Origin: UBA3941 sp002385665
GTDB taxonomy: Bacteria; Bacillota; Clostridia; Caldicoprobacterales; UBA3941
Direction of reading: 5' to 3'
NCBI GenBank assembly: GCA_050949255.1
Contig: JBMNFJ010000011.1
Location: forward strand, 1 to 34,161
DNA length: 34,161 nucleotides
Below, piece by piece: positions 8,422-15,859 of this stretch. The translations under genes and the position numbers were made by a program. Position 1 is the stretch's first letter. Each line of letters starts with the position of its first letter. A model generated the notes under the pieces. The model was not told where the DNA came from. It worked only from the letters and a program-made list of their open reading frames with translations, and searched no databases.

Positions 8422-8612
8422 ATCCTTTTTTGTGCGGTTTATATACCGCCATCATGAGTTCTGGACTTATATAAACTACCAACCTAATATGGGCGGAGGA
8501 TTGCTAACCAATCCCTTTGAGTTGTGATAAACACAATAGTTTCTATACCAGCTATAGATGCTATTTTTAATATTAGGGAATCGATTTGATAACTTCCAGT
8601 CTTAGCATTGGA

Positions 8613-8696
8613 ACTTCCTACCTCCTTGCTCATTTGGGTAAAATTCGAGCAAGACCATAGGTAGTGTGACCATGACTCCCTATGCTAGCCAGGTAG
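8613..8696 (+). promoter_or_regulatory. Structured candidate leader of the ABC importer
   Basis: CTTGCTC (8625-8631) pairs with GAGCAAG (8647-8653), and the flanking CTACC (8618-8622) can pair with GGTAG at 8660-8664 or at 8692-8696. CATAGG (8656-8661) can instead pair with CCTATG (8679-8684), and that pairing excludes the first GGTAG. Mutually exclusive stems 50-125 nt before the first permease suggest a switch, but no known riboswitch motif and no T tract is seen. Confidence 0.3.
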
Positions 8697-8743
8697 TTTA
8701 AAGTATATTTATAATCATTTTACCGATTTGGGAGGTGCTTATT

Positions 8744-8806
8744 TTGGTCAATTCTAAGATTGCTAATAATCAGTCAAAAGAATTGATACAGAGCCTAAGT
8801 TATTAA
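8744..8806 (+). other. Likely true start of the first permease, cut off by a frame break
   Basis: TTG at 8744 stands 6 nt after an excellent GGGAGGTG site and encodes 20 residues (MVNSKIANNQSKELIQSLSY) before TAA at 8804. The permease frame is open from 8770 but has no conventional start until the TTG at 8863, which has no ribosome binding site. Adding one base in the AAAA run at 8776-8779 would join the two into MVNSKIANNQSKRIDTEPK..., leading straight into the first hydrophobic segment. So this is either a sequencing error, a mutation or frameshifting. Confidence 0.6.
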
Positions 8807-8862
8807 CCAGCAAGTTCTGGTGGAATGTTGTTAAAATTCTCTTCGGGCTCGCCCCGCTGACA

Positions 8863-10170
8863 TTGTTTCTGCCCTTTGTTCGCTATGACTCGGTAGCAGG
8901 GTATAAAGGGTACACAATATCAGCCTTTCACATGCTGATAGGGACACATGGATTGGATGGACTCCTAAAATCCAATAATCTAAAACCCATGTCCTTTTTA
9001 TTGGCTACGGTATTATTCTTCGTGATAGGTCTAGTGTTAGTTTTTGTTATTTACAGGCGTAAGCCCACTATTTTCACCTTGGCGGTATCATTACCGACCG
9101 TTGTTTCTTCATATTTCTTTACATCCATGTATACATGGATTGTTAAGCAAGGTGCACACATAATGATAGGCTTTCGTTTATTGCTGGTGATACAGCTGGC
9201 AATCATGGTATGCACCATTTTTGCTATAGTATTGAATCGTGTAAGTGCCAGAACCGGTGCTTTCAAAAGTCACTTGGCCATGTTTTCCATGTTGGCTCCA
9301 GGGCTTATTTACCTAATCGTGTTTTCATATCTACCCATGCCGGGTATCGTACTTGCCTTCAAAAGGTATAGAGTCTTCGGCAGAAACGTACTGGAGAATT
9401 TTTATAAGAGTGAATGGGTTATGTTTGAAAATTTCAAATATTTATTTTCCAGTCCCGATGCTGCTATGATCACCAGAAATACTATTCTATACAACGTCAC
9501 TTTTATGCTATTGGGCTTAGTAGCCAGTGTTGGCCTGGCCATCCTAATAAGTGAGCTTCCCAATCGTAGAATGGCCAAAATATATCAAACCACTTATTTT
9601 CTACCATACTTTTTATCCTGGATGGTAGTTGCTTATCTGGGTTTTGCACTATTCAACTATGAGCTGGGTGTTCTTAACAGGATTCTAAAGACATTGGGTC
9701 TGGATCCGGTAGATTGGTATATGGAACCTAAATATTGGCCATTCATCTATGTTATCGCAAATCTATGGAAATATACAGGAAATGGGTCTATCGTATATAT
9801 AGCCGCCATCGCGGGGTTTGATCCTGAAATATATGAGGCTGCATCTATAGACGGTGCCGGCAGGTGGAAACAGACGATGTACCTGACTATACCGATGCTG
9901 GTACCCATGATGACTCTGCTGACGATCTTGGCTGTAGGAAGAATATTCAATGCTGATCTTGGAATGTTCCTGTCCTTACCCATGGGTTCAGGACCCTTGC
10001 GCAATGTTTCCAATGTAATAGACCTATATGTATTTAACAGCCTACGCGGAGGCAGCAATATGGGATTCCCTGCAGCAGCGGCCTTTTATCAATCTTTAGT
10101 CGGATTTGTTCTTATCCTTACTACCAATACCATAGTTCGTAGGATAAATCCCGATAATGCTCTATTTTAG
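8863..10170 (+). CDS. ABC transporter permease, LplB/YtcP-type sugar importer, with N-terminal membrane extension (start disrupted)
   Basis: Inner-membrane subunit of a CUT1-type carbohydrate importer. The core (about residue 143 onward, MLAPGLIYLIVFSYLPMPGIVLAFKRY) is a normal LplB-like permease with the ATPase-docking EAA loop EIYEAASIDGAGRWKQTMYLTIP. Ahead of it lie about 140 extra residues with hydrophobic segments at about 45-64, 71-93 and 101-124, plus one that begins upstream of the listed start (VVKILFGLAPLTLFLPF), giving roughly four added spans; standard members are near 300-320 aa. The listed TTG is only the first in-frame start; the real start is probably TTG 8744 across a frame break. 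The stop is followed at once by GGAGGTG of the second permease. Confidence 0.8.
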   Translation: MFLPFVRYDSVAGYKGYTISAFHMLIGTHGLDGLLKSNNLKPMSFLLATVLFFVIGLVLVFVIYRRKPTIFTLAVSLPTVVSSYFFTSMYTWIVKQGAHIMIGFRLLLVIQLAIMVCTIFAIVLNRVSARTGAFKSHLAMFSMLAPGLIYLIVFSYLPMPGIVLAFKRYRVFGRNVLENFYKSEWVMFENFKYLFSSPDAAMITRNTILYNVTFMLLGLVASVGLAILISELPNRRMAKIYQTTYFLPYFLSWMVVAYLGFALFNYELGVLNRILKTLGLDPVDWYMEPKYWPFIYVIANLWKYTGNGSIVYIAAIAGFDPEIYEAASIDGAGRWKQTMYLTIPMLVPMMTLLTILAVGRIFNADLGMFLSLPMGSGPLRNVSNVIDLYVFNSLRGGSNMGFPAAAAFYQSLVGFVLILTTNTIVRRINPDNALF

Positions 10171-10182
10171 GAGGTGTGGGTG

Positions 10183-11130
10183 TTGGCAAAAGCTATTGTT
10201 GAACCAAGATTTAAATCTAAAAAACGTTGGCGGGATCCCAATAAAATATCCCCAAAAGCTAATGTTGCCTTGAATTTTGTCCTTATTCTGGGTATGCTGG
10301 CGAGTATTCTTCCCTTGCTGATAGTGATCAGTGTTTCCTTATCCTCTGAGACCACGATCTTAAGGGAGGGGTACGGCCTGTTTCCCAAAGACTTTACTCT
10401 GGATACCTATAAGTTTGCATTCTCGGATCCCAGATCCATTGTGAATGCATACAAGGTGACCATATATACTACTGTAGTAGCAACGGCTATATGCCTGGCG
10501 AATGTCGCACTGTTTGCATATCCCCTTAGCCGCCCCGATTTCCGTTTTCGTACCGAAATTACCTTTTTTATGTTCTTTACCATGCTATTTGGTGGTGGAT
10601 TGGTCGCATATTATATTTTGATGACGGGTGTCTTAGGGCTTCGCAATAGCCTGTGGGCTATAATTCTGCCTTATTCCTTTAATTCTTTCTGGGTGATTGT
10701 TATGCGTACCTTTTTCCAGACGCAAGTCCCACTCTCCCTGATTGAATCTGCGAGGATTGACGGCGCCGGCGAATGGAGAACATTTTTACAGATTGTTCTG
10801 CCGATTTCTCTGCCCGGCCTGGCTACCATAGCTCTTTTCACGACCTTAGGTGTTTGGAACGATTGGTTTAATTGTGTCCTGTTTATCGATAAGCCTGAAT
10901 TGTCCAATCTGAATACCTTGATCTATCGCGCCCTGACTTCAGCGCGTATGTTGCGGGAGATTGCTGCAACAATGGGTTCTGCTGATGCGGCGGCAGAGAT
11001 TAGTAATCTGCCCAACGAGACCTTCCGGATGGCCTTGGCGGTCATTACCATGGGTCCCATCGTTTTAGCCTATCCCTTTTTCCAGAAATATTTCATAAAG
11101 GGGCTGACGGTTGGCTCAATCAAGGGTTAA
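10183..11130 (+). CDS. ABC transporter permease, YtcP-type carbohydrate importer
   Basis: 315 aa with TTG 10183 as start, chosen because GGAGG at 10170-10174 lies 8 nt before it; GTG 10180 is possible, while GTG 10174 overlaps the binding site. Six membrane segments expected, with the EAA loop SLIESARIDGAGEWRTFLQIVLPISLPGLA and the usual C-terminus ending YFIKGLTVGSIKG of YtcP/LplC permeases. It pairs with the preceding LplB-like permease and the lipoprotein at 11246. No ATPase gene is present, as is usual for Lpl/Ytc-type systems, which borrow a shared MsmK/UgpC-like ATPase; that is inference here. Likely substrate: an oligosaccharide or glycoside. Confidence 0.9.
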   Translation: MAKAIVEPRFKSKKRWRDPNKISPKANVALNFVLILGMLASILPLLIVISVSLSSETTILREGYGLFPKDFTLDTYKFAFSDPRSIVNAYKVTIYTTVVATAICLANVALFAYPLSRPDFRFRTEITFFMFFTMLFGGGLVAYYILMTGVLGLRNSLWAIILPYSFNSFWVIVMRTFFQTQVPLSLIESARIDGAGEWRTFLQIVLPISLPGLATIALFTTLGVWNDWFNCVLFIDKPELSNLNTLIYRALTSARMLREIAATMGSADAAAEISNLPNETFRMALAVITMGPIVLAYPFFQKYFIKGLTVGSIKG

Positions 11131-11176
11131 TCAGATTGCAGATATACCATATATTATAAAATGCTAATCCAGATTT

Positions 11177-11212
11177 AAATAGTCCTATGCTATATAGCAT
11201 AAGGCACTATTT
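11177..11212 (+). repeat. Hairpin between permease and binding-protein genes
   Basis: AAATAGT / ACTATTT outer stem enclosing the 16-bp palindrome TATGCTATATAGCATA, with CC/GG pairing and small bulges. No T tract. It sits in the gap between the second permease and the binding-protein gene, where a processing or stabilising hairpin that raises binding-protein mRNA would be expected. Confidence 0.45.
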
Positions 11213-11245
11213 ATAAGACATAAATTAATTTACAGGAGGATTGTT

Positions 11246-12835
11246 ATGAAAATCTATTCTAAGACAATGCTGGTATTGCTTCTTGCTTTAACTTTAATCT
11301 TAACCAGCGTTATTGGTTGTTCACCTACGGCTCAGGAAACGGGCGACGATGTGTCTACCCCGGCGACTGAAGATGAAACACCTGCGGATGATCCTGCAGA
11401 CGATGACACCGAAGGGCCTGTTGCGGCTGATTTAGAACCATATGAATTAACATACTATATGCTTGTTAATTCAATCACGCCGGATCTGGATATGGTTATG
11501 GAGAAGGTTGATCCCATAGTGGAATCAGAAATAAATGCCACCGTGGATCTGGTCATGTTAGACTGGGGTACATGGGAAGAGCGCTTTAACACCGCGATAA
11601 ACGCTGGAGAGAAAATCGACATAGCTTTTACCGCTGATTGGTATGGCTATCTGGATTCAGTGGCTAACAACTTCTTCTTACCACTTAATGATCCCGAGGA
11701 TAATCTTCTTGAAAAATATGCACCGAAGGTTATCGAACAATTGGGCGAAGGTTTCGTAATCGGTTCCCAAATAAATGGTGTAAACTATGGGGTTCCCACT
11801 GACAAAGAATTTGCCGTTAATGGTGGATTTGTGTGGAATAAGGACCTTGCAGATAAGTATAACCTTGACATGTCCTCGGTAGAATCCGTTGAAGATTTAG
11901 AACCAATGCTGAAGGTAATAAAGGAAAACGAACCCAATGTTATTCCCTACCTTGTCGAACAAGGCGGCGGTATGTATACAATACCCAGTGTAGATTTCTT
12001 CAAGGGCCTAGGTGTTAGTTATGACGATCTTGAGGACACGGAAATAAAATGGTATTGGGAGCGGGAAGATGTACTCGCAATGGCAAGGACCCATCAGAAA
12101 TATTATAAGGAAGGGTATATCCACAAGGAAGCTTATACCGAGAATAATAGGTATAATGATCACTTGCTGGAGGGTGACTTCTTTGTTACACAGCAGCCCC
12201 TCAAACCCTTCAAGGGTAAATCCAATGAGCTGATGAGCGCAGCTGGGAACAAATTCCAATTAGATGAAAAAGAGATCACACCCTATGTAGCGGTATCTGT
12301 TCATGCTGGTGGTTCTATGCTTGCAATACCTAGAACTTCTGAAAATCCTGAACGTGCTATGATGTTTATAAACATGATGCATACCAATGAGGAACTTGTA
12401 AACCTATTGGTATGGGGTATCGAAGGAGTTCATCATGAAGTAGTACAGGAAGAGCCGAAGCTGGTTAAAGCTGTAGAAGGAAATACCTGGACCACCAGTA
12501 TACTTCCCTGGACCATTGGTAACGTCTTTAACCATTGGCTGGGAGATCATGAGGATCCAAATAAACATGAAGGCTTCCGTATAACCAAAGAGGAAGCACC
12601 CAAGCATATTACTCTGGGATATAGGTTCCTCCATGCAGCGGATTATCAAGCTGAGGCTGCTGCTTATGATAATGCTATGGCAGAGTTTTCTTGGATTATG
12701 GGTACCGGTGCAGTCAATGACTTTGATGCAACCCATGCAAAAATGGTAGAGGCAGTAGAAGCAGCCGGTCTGAGAAAGATACAGGAAGCCATGCAGGAGG
12801 ACTTGAATGCTTGGCTTGAGAATCAAAATAATTAG
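11246..12835 (+). CDS. ABC transporter extracellular sugar-binding lipoprotein (family 1, LplA/YtcQ-like)
   Basis: 529 aa substrate-binding protein. Signal peptide with basic MKIYSK, hydrophobic residues 8-23 and lipobox SVIGC with Cys25 as the lipidation site; then an acidic, Thr/Pro-rich linker (about 27-60) before the folded domain beginning YELTYYMLVNS. The C-terminal half has the LplA-type arrangement, including ITPYVAVSVHAGGSMLAIPRTSENPERAMMFINMMH and a DUF3502-like end. AGGAGG lies just before the ATG. It sits on the outer face of the membrane and delivers a sugar to the two permeases upstream. A terminator follows. Related proteins bind oligosaccharides or polyuronide fragments, but the ligand cannot be read from the sequence. 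Confidence 0.9.
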   Translation: MKIYSKTMLVLLLALTLILTSVIGCSPTAQETGDDVSTPATEDETPADDPADDDTEGPVAADLEPYELTYYMLVNSITPDLDMVMEKVDPIVESEINATVDLVMLDWGTWEERFNTAINAGEKIDIAFTADWYGYLDSVANNFFLPLNDPEDNLLEKYAPKVIEQLGEGFVIGSQINGVNYGVPTDKEFAVNGGFVWNKDLADKYNLDMSSVESVEDLEPMLKVIKENEPNVIPYLVEQGGGMYTIPSVDFFKGLGVSYDDLEDTEIKWYWEREDVLAMARTHQKYYKEGYIHKEAYTENNRYNDHLLEGDFFVTQQPLKPFKGKSNELMSAAGNKFQLDEKEITPYVAVSVHAGGSMLAIPRTSENPERAMMFINMMHTNEELVNLLVWGIEGVHHEVVQEEPKLVKAVEGNTWTTSILPWTIGNVFNHWLGDHEDPNKHEGFRITKEEAPKHITLGYRFLHAADYQAEAAAYDNAMAEFSWIMGTGAVNDFDATHAKMVEAVEAAGLRKIQEAMQEDLNAWLENQNN

Positions 12836-12871
12836 ACAGGCCAACATTTATAAAAGTTATTAGCCCACTAA

Positions 12872-12897
12872 AAACCCCCTGCTTTTGCGGGGGGTTT
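12872..12897 (+). terminator. Terminator-like hairpin after the importer operon
   Basis: AAACCCCCTGC / GCGGGGGGTTT with TTTT loop: an 11-bp stem including one G-T pair. Only three T residues follow before CAC, so termination may be incomplete and allow read-through to the 12998 gene. Confidence 0.7.
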
Positions 12898-12929
12898 CAC
12901 TAGTTCCTCTTCATTCATCATGGTAGCGA

Positions 12930-12957
12930 CTAGTACGTGATACTATACGTCTACTAG
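12930..12957 (+). repeat. Imperfect inverted repeat upstream of the ceramidase-like gene
   Basis: CTAGT+ACGT pairs with ACGT+ACTAG, with a two-base bulge on the right arm and an 8-nt loop, 40 nt before the 12998 start. Possibly an operator; weak on its own. Confidence 0.3.
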
Positions 12958-12997
12958 GTAGTTCATTGACAATTTTTACTTATTAGGAGGTTATTAC

Positions 12998-14215
12998 ATG
13001 AAATATTCATTTGCTAAAGAACTAATCACCCCAGACTGGCCAACGCGTATGTCAGGATTTGCTTCCAGGACATCGAAGAGTGTGGGGGTCTACGATGACT
13101 TATACACTAGAACACTTATGATAGACGATGGCGAAAAAAGAATCCTAATTATAACCCTTGACATCTGTATGATAGAAAGAGGTTTTGTTAATGAGGTCAA
13201 GGGGATTATTGAGGAACGTTTTGGGATTAATGGGAAAGATATAATGATCCACACCGTACACACTCATGCAGGCCCTGTGTCTTCTCTGGCATACAGGGAA
13301 TCATGCCATGAAGTCTACGATGATACCATAAAATTCAGGGAGTTTCTAAGGGAGAGAATAATTCGTTGTGTGGAGAGATGCCTGGATTCGTCCAGGGAGG
13401 GATATTTAGAAATAGGTTTCGGTGAAACCTATATAGGCATGGACAGAAGGCAGAAAACACCTGAGGGCGTAAGGATAGGTCCAAATCCCGAAGGGGAGAT
13501 AGACAGGAAGATCTTTGTAATGGCCATAAAGGATGAGGAGGACAGACCTAGGGTTATCCTATTTACCTGTCCCTGTCACCCGGTGGTATTATATCACGAT
13601 AACCTATACATATCCGCTGATTTTCCGGGTGCAGCCATCAGTCAAATCAACAAGAAATTCCCTGGCGCCGAGGCCATGTTTTTGCAGGGGGCTGGGGCAG
13701 ACATAAATCCAGCTGTACTGGTTGCGGATGACGAATACCGTGATACATTCTACAGTGATGTTATCTTTACCGGAAATATACTTGCTAACGATGTATATAA
13801 CATAATGCGTTGCGGGATGAAAAAGGTGATACCCGAACTTGAGACCTGCCTGGAAAGAGTACCTGTGTTCTTAGACGAGGACGCTACCTTGGAGAAGGAT
13901 AGGGTGGAAGCAACCCAGGAATGTGAGGTAAAGGTATCGGTCCTTAAGCTATCACAGGAGGTAAGAATAATTGGTCTGGATGGTGAGGTATGCAACCAGG
14001 TAGGTGTTCACATCAGCTCCTTGTTCGATGATGGGTATACAATAGTTGTGGGATATGCCAATGGATACATTGGATACATACCTACACCCCAAATCTTAGC
14101 AGAAGGTGGCTATGAACCAAATACCAATATATTTGGGGGTAAATTTGCATCGGATGTTGAGGATATTCTCCTGGAGCGTATTAGAAATATTAAAGAACAA
14201 ATCTCCCAAAAATAG
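12998..14215 (+). CDS. Neutral/alkaline ceramidase-like zinc hydrolase (N-terminal domain family)
   Basis: 405 aa, compared with more than 600 aa for true neutral ceramidases. No signal peptide, so cytoplasmic. It matches the neutral-ceramidase N-terminal catalytic domain: HTVHTHAGP (about residues 88-96) and CPCHPVV supply zinc histidines, GLDGEV supplies the Glu, and GYANGYIGYIPT the Tyr. The nucleophile motif, GDVSPN in ceramidases, reads GADINPAV here, so the serine is Asn. The zinc site thus looks intact while the amidase serine is lost, so I do not expect ceramide hydrolysis. Such shortened relatives occur beside carbohydrate genes, where a role in hydrolysing or isomerising a sugar derivative is plausible but unproven. 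AGGAGG precedes the ATG, and terminators stand before and after, so it may be monocistronic or a read-through from the importer. Confidence 0.75.
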   Translation: MKYSFAKELITPDWPTRMSGFASRTSKSVGVYDDLYTRTLMIDDGEKRILIITLDICMIERGFVNEVKGIIEERFGINGKDIMIHTVHTHAGPVSSLAYRESCHEVYDDTIKFREFLRERIIRCVERCLDSSREGYLEIGFGETYIGMDRRQKTPEGVRIGPNPEGEIDRKIFVMAIKDEEDRPRVILFTCPCHPVVLYHDNLYISADFPGAAISQINKKFPGAEAMFLQGAGADINPAVLVADDEYRDTFYSDVIFTGNILANDVYNIMRCGMKKVIPELETCLERVPVFLDEDATLEKDRVEATQECEVKVSVLKLSQEVRIIGLDGEVCNQVGVHISSLFDDGYTIVVGYANGYIGYIPTPQILAEGGYEPNTNIFGGKFASDVEDILLERIRNIKEQISQK

Positions 14216-14216
14216 T

Positions 14217-14262
14217 TTAAGAGGGTCCCCCATCATAGAAGGGGAGACCCTCTTAATTTTTT
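14217..14262. terminator. Strong intrinsic terminator between convergent genes
   Basis: 11-bp stem TTAAGAGGGTC / GACCCTCTTAA with extra CCCC/GGGG pairing inside, then TTTTTT. It directly follows the ceramidase-like gene. The TTAA ends also let it work partly for the minus-strand SDR operon that converges on it. Confidence 0.9.
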
Positions 14263-14321
14263 GATATTTTATTGTCAATCTTGGGCACAACTGTCTGCAA
14301 GAAAAGATTGAACCTTACTTG

Positions 14322-15083
14322 TTAAAAGAGTATGGCACCCCTATCGAGTCTTATGCTGGTACCATTTATATGGCTGCCCATCTCGGAGGCTAAGAATATA
14401 ACTGCATTAGCTACATCTTCTGGTGTACCGACTGCACGGAAACCATATTGACGCTCCCTTTGTACTCTTTTAAACTTAAAGGGTTGTGTCTTTCCGGACT
14501 TAAATTCGATTTTAGTACCTCCAGGAAGTAGGGCATTTACCCGTATACCATATTGAATAAGTTCCATGGCTGCTTCCCTGGTCAGCATCTCAATTCCGCC
14601 CTTTGACATTGTATAACATACATCAAAATCGCTTGGACGTTTTCCGTGTATAGAAGATATATTGATAATTCTGGGATGTTCGCTTTTCTTCAGGTAAGGT
14701 AGGGCAGATTGTATACAACGGAAATATCCGCCTAGATTTGTATCTATAACACCATCATAGACATCATCTGTACATTCATCTATGTCCATATTAGGCTGCC
14801 ATGCAGCATTGTTGACCAGTATATCGATACCACCATAGAGTTCCACGGCTTTTTTCATCATGGCATCGACTTGTTCACGGTTCTGTACATTTACAGGACA
14901 AGTGTAAGCCTCGCCACCATTCTTCTTAATTTCATCAACGGTTCGCTCTGCAAAGTCCGGATTGGAATTGTAGTTAAACACTACTTTTGCACCATGAGCT
15001 GCCAAAGCCCTGCTAATTCCGCCGCCTATACCTTTTCCGCCACCTGTAACAACAGCAACTCGTCCTTCTAATAATCTATCCAT
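14322..15083 (-). CDS. SDR-family NAD(P)-dependent oxidoreductase
   Basis: 253 aa from the ATG at 15083; that start sits 8 nt after AAGGG, while the GTG at 15092 three codons earlier overlaps the site. Classical short-chain dehydrogenase: TGGGKGIGG (from residue 13) for the dinucleotide, NNAA, catalytic Ser in INISS, Tyr and Lys in YTMSK, and the usual C-terminal SEMGSHINGTSIRLDRG. It oxidises or reduces a hydroxyl/keto group of a small metabolite, presumably a sugar or sugar acid given its neighbours. It is last in a minus-strand run with the second SDR, whose stop lies within this gene's binding site (coupled translation), the epimerase and, further up, the enolase-superfamily and RraA-like genes. 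Confidence 0.88.
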   Translation of the reverse strand: MDRLLEGRVAVVTGGGKGIGGGISRALAAHGAKVVFNYNSNPDFAERTVDEIKKNGGEAYTCPVNVQNREQVDAMMKKAVELYGGIDILVNNAAWQPNMDIDECTDDVYDGVIDTNLGGYFRCIQSALPYLKKSEHPRIINISSIHGKRPSDFDVCYTMSKGGIEMLTREAAMELIQYGIRVNALLPGGTKIEFKSGKTQPFKFKRVQRERQYGFRAVGTPEDVANAVIFLASEMGSHINGTSIRLDRGAILF

Positions 15084-15094
15084 TTTTATCACCC

Positions 15095-15835
15095 TTATCG
15101 ATCAAAGTAATAGAGCAGATGACCGCCATCTACACGCACATCGGCACCGTTTATGAATGAAGCTTCATCAGAGAGTAGAAAACTTACGATTCCCGCACAG
15201 TCTTCGGGTTTTGCTAATCGACGAAGCGGTATTTTCGTAGCTGCATCATAGTTATATGGTGAAATGAGGCTATCGAACAGTTCGACTTGTTCCTCGACAG
15301 GGTCCAGTTGTACAACATTTGCCCGTACACCCTGCCGGCCATAGAATAAGGCCATTTCCTTGCACAGCATTCTTACAGCACCTTTACTTACGCTGTAGGC
15401 AAAGGCACAACCCGTCGGCTTGTCATCATGTACGCTTGATAGATAGACTATGGCACCGCCTTCATTCTGGGCCATATGTTCGGCAAACACCTTAGTAGAC
15501 ATAAACGCGCTTTTGGCGTTATAATCCAAGACCCTTTTAAAGTCATCTTCGGAAATTTCCTCGATGGAGGAGCGGAAAACCACATTATCGGTATGGACAA
15601 GATAATTTACATTTCCAATCTTTTCGACTATAAACTCTAAAAGCTTGCTCATTTCCTCAAAGGACCAGGTATCAAAAGCAAAGGAATTAGGCTCTCCTTC
15701 TATAGGTCCCTTCTTTTCCGATCTTGGATAGTTTTTTACAACTATTATCCCTTCACTCTCTAGTTTTTCTGCAATGGAGGCAGCCGATGGATGAGAGCCA
15801 TCAGTAATCAGAGCTACCTTTCTTTCAGTAACCAT
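15095..15835 (-). CDS. SDR-family protein with degenerate nucleotide-binding motif
   Basis: 246 aa. The SDR fold is clear from the active-site region (VYLSSVHDDKPTGCAFAYSVSKG, with Ser, Tyr and Lys all present) and the C-terminal LLSDEASFINGADVRVDGG. The N-terminal glycine motif TGxxxGxG is not: the equivalent stretch reads ITDGSHPSAASIAEKL (residues 10-25), lacking the second and third glycines. NNAG is also changed, to VHTDN. It may bind cofactor differently or weakly and could act as a partner or regulator of the adjacent intact SDR. AAAGGGG lies before the ATG. It is 24 nt after the epimerase and coupled to the next SDR. Confidence 0.78.
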   Translation of the reverse strand: MVTERKVALITDGSHPSAASIAEKLESEGIIVVKNYPRSEKKGPIEGEPNSFAFDTWSFEEMSKLLEFIVEKIGNVNYLVHTDNVVFRSSIEEISEDDFKRVLDYNAKSAFMSTKVFAEHMAQNEGGAIVYLSSVHDDKPTGCAFAYSVSKGAVRMLCKEMALFYGRQGVRANVVQLDPVEEQVELFDSLISPYNYDAATKIPLRRLAKPEDCAGIVSFLLSDEASFINGADVRVDGGHLLYYFDR

Positions 15836-15859
15836 AGATGATTTCCCCTTTCAATAGGC

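Larger units (their letters stand above)
8038..8743. promoter_or_regulatory. Divergent 0.7-kb control region rich in palindromes
   Basis: No gene seen. It separates the minus-strand URO-D gene from the plus-strand ABC importer. It holds inverted repeats at 8088-8102 (GCATAA-CCT-TTATGC), 8319-8349, 8355-8366 (ATGATATATCAT), 8396-8421 and 8434-8449 (GCGGT/ACCGC), and a structured candidate leader at 8613-8696. A TATAAT at 8710-8715 lacks a clear -35 box. Strong GGGAGGTG (8730-8737) precedes the TTG at 8744. Confidence 0.5.

Noticed and set aside
8463..8545. Tiny ORF in the divergent control region (starting ATGGGCGGAGG)
   Set aside because: Twelve codons without a binding site; chance expectation.
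8618..8743. T-box or known riboswitch before the importer
   Set aside because: No T-box core sequence, no recognisable riboswitch consensus and no terminator T tract.
12404..12847. Reverse-strand 147-codon frame inside the binding-protein gene
   Set aside because: Antisense to a well-supported gene, no ribosome binding site, no recognisable protein.
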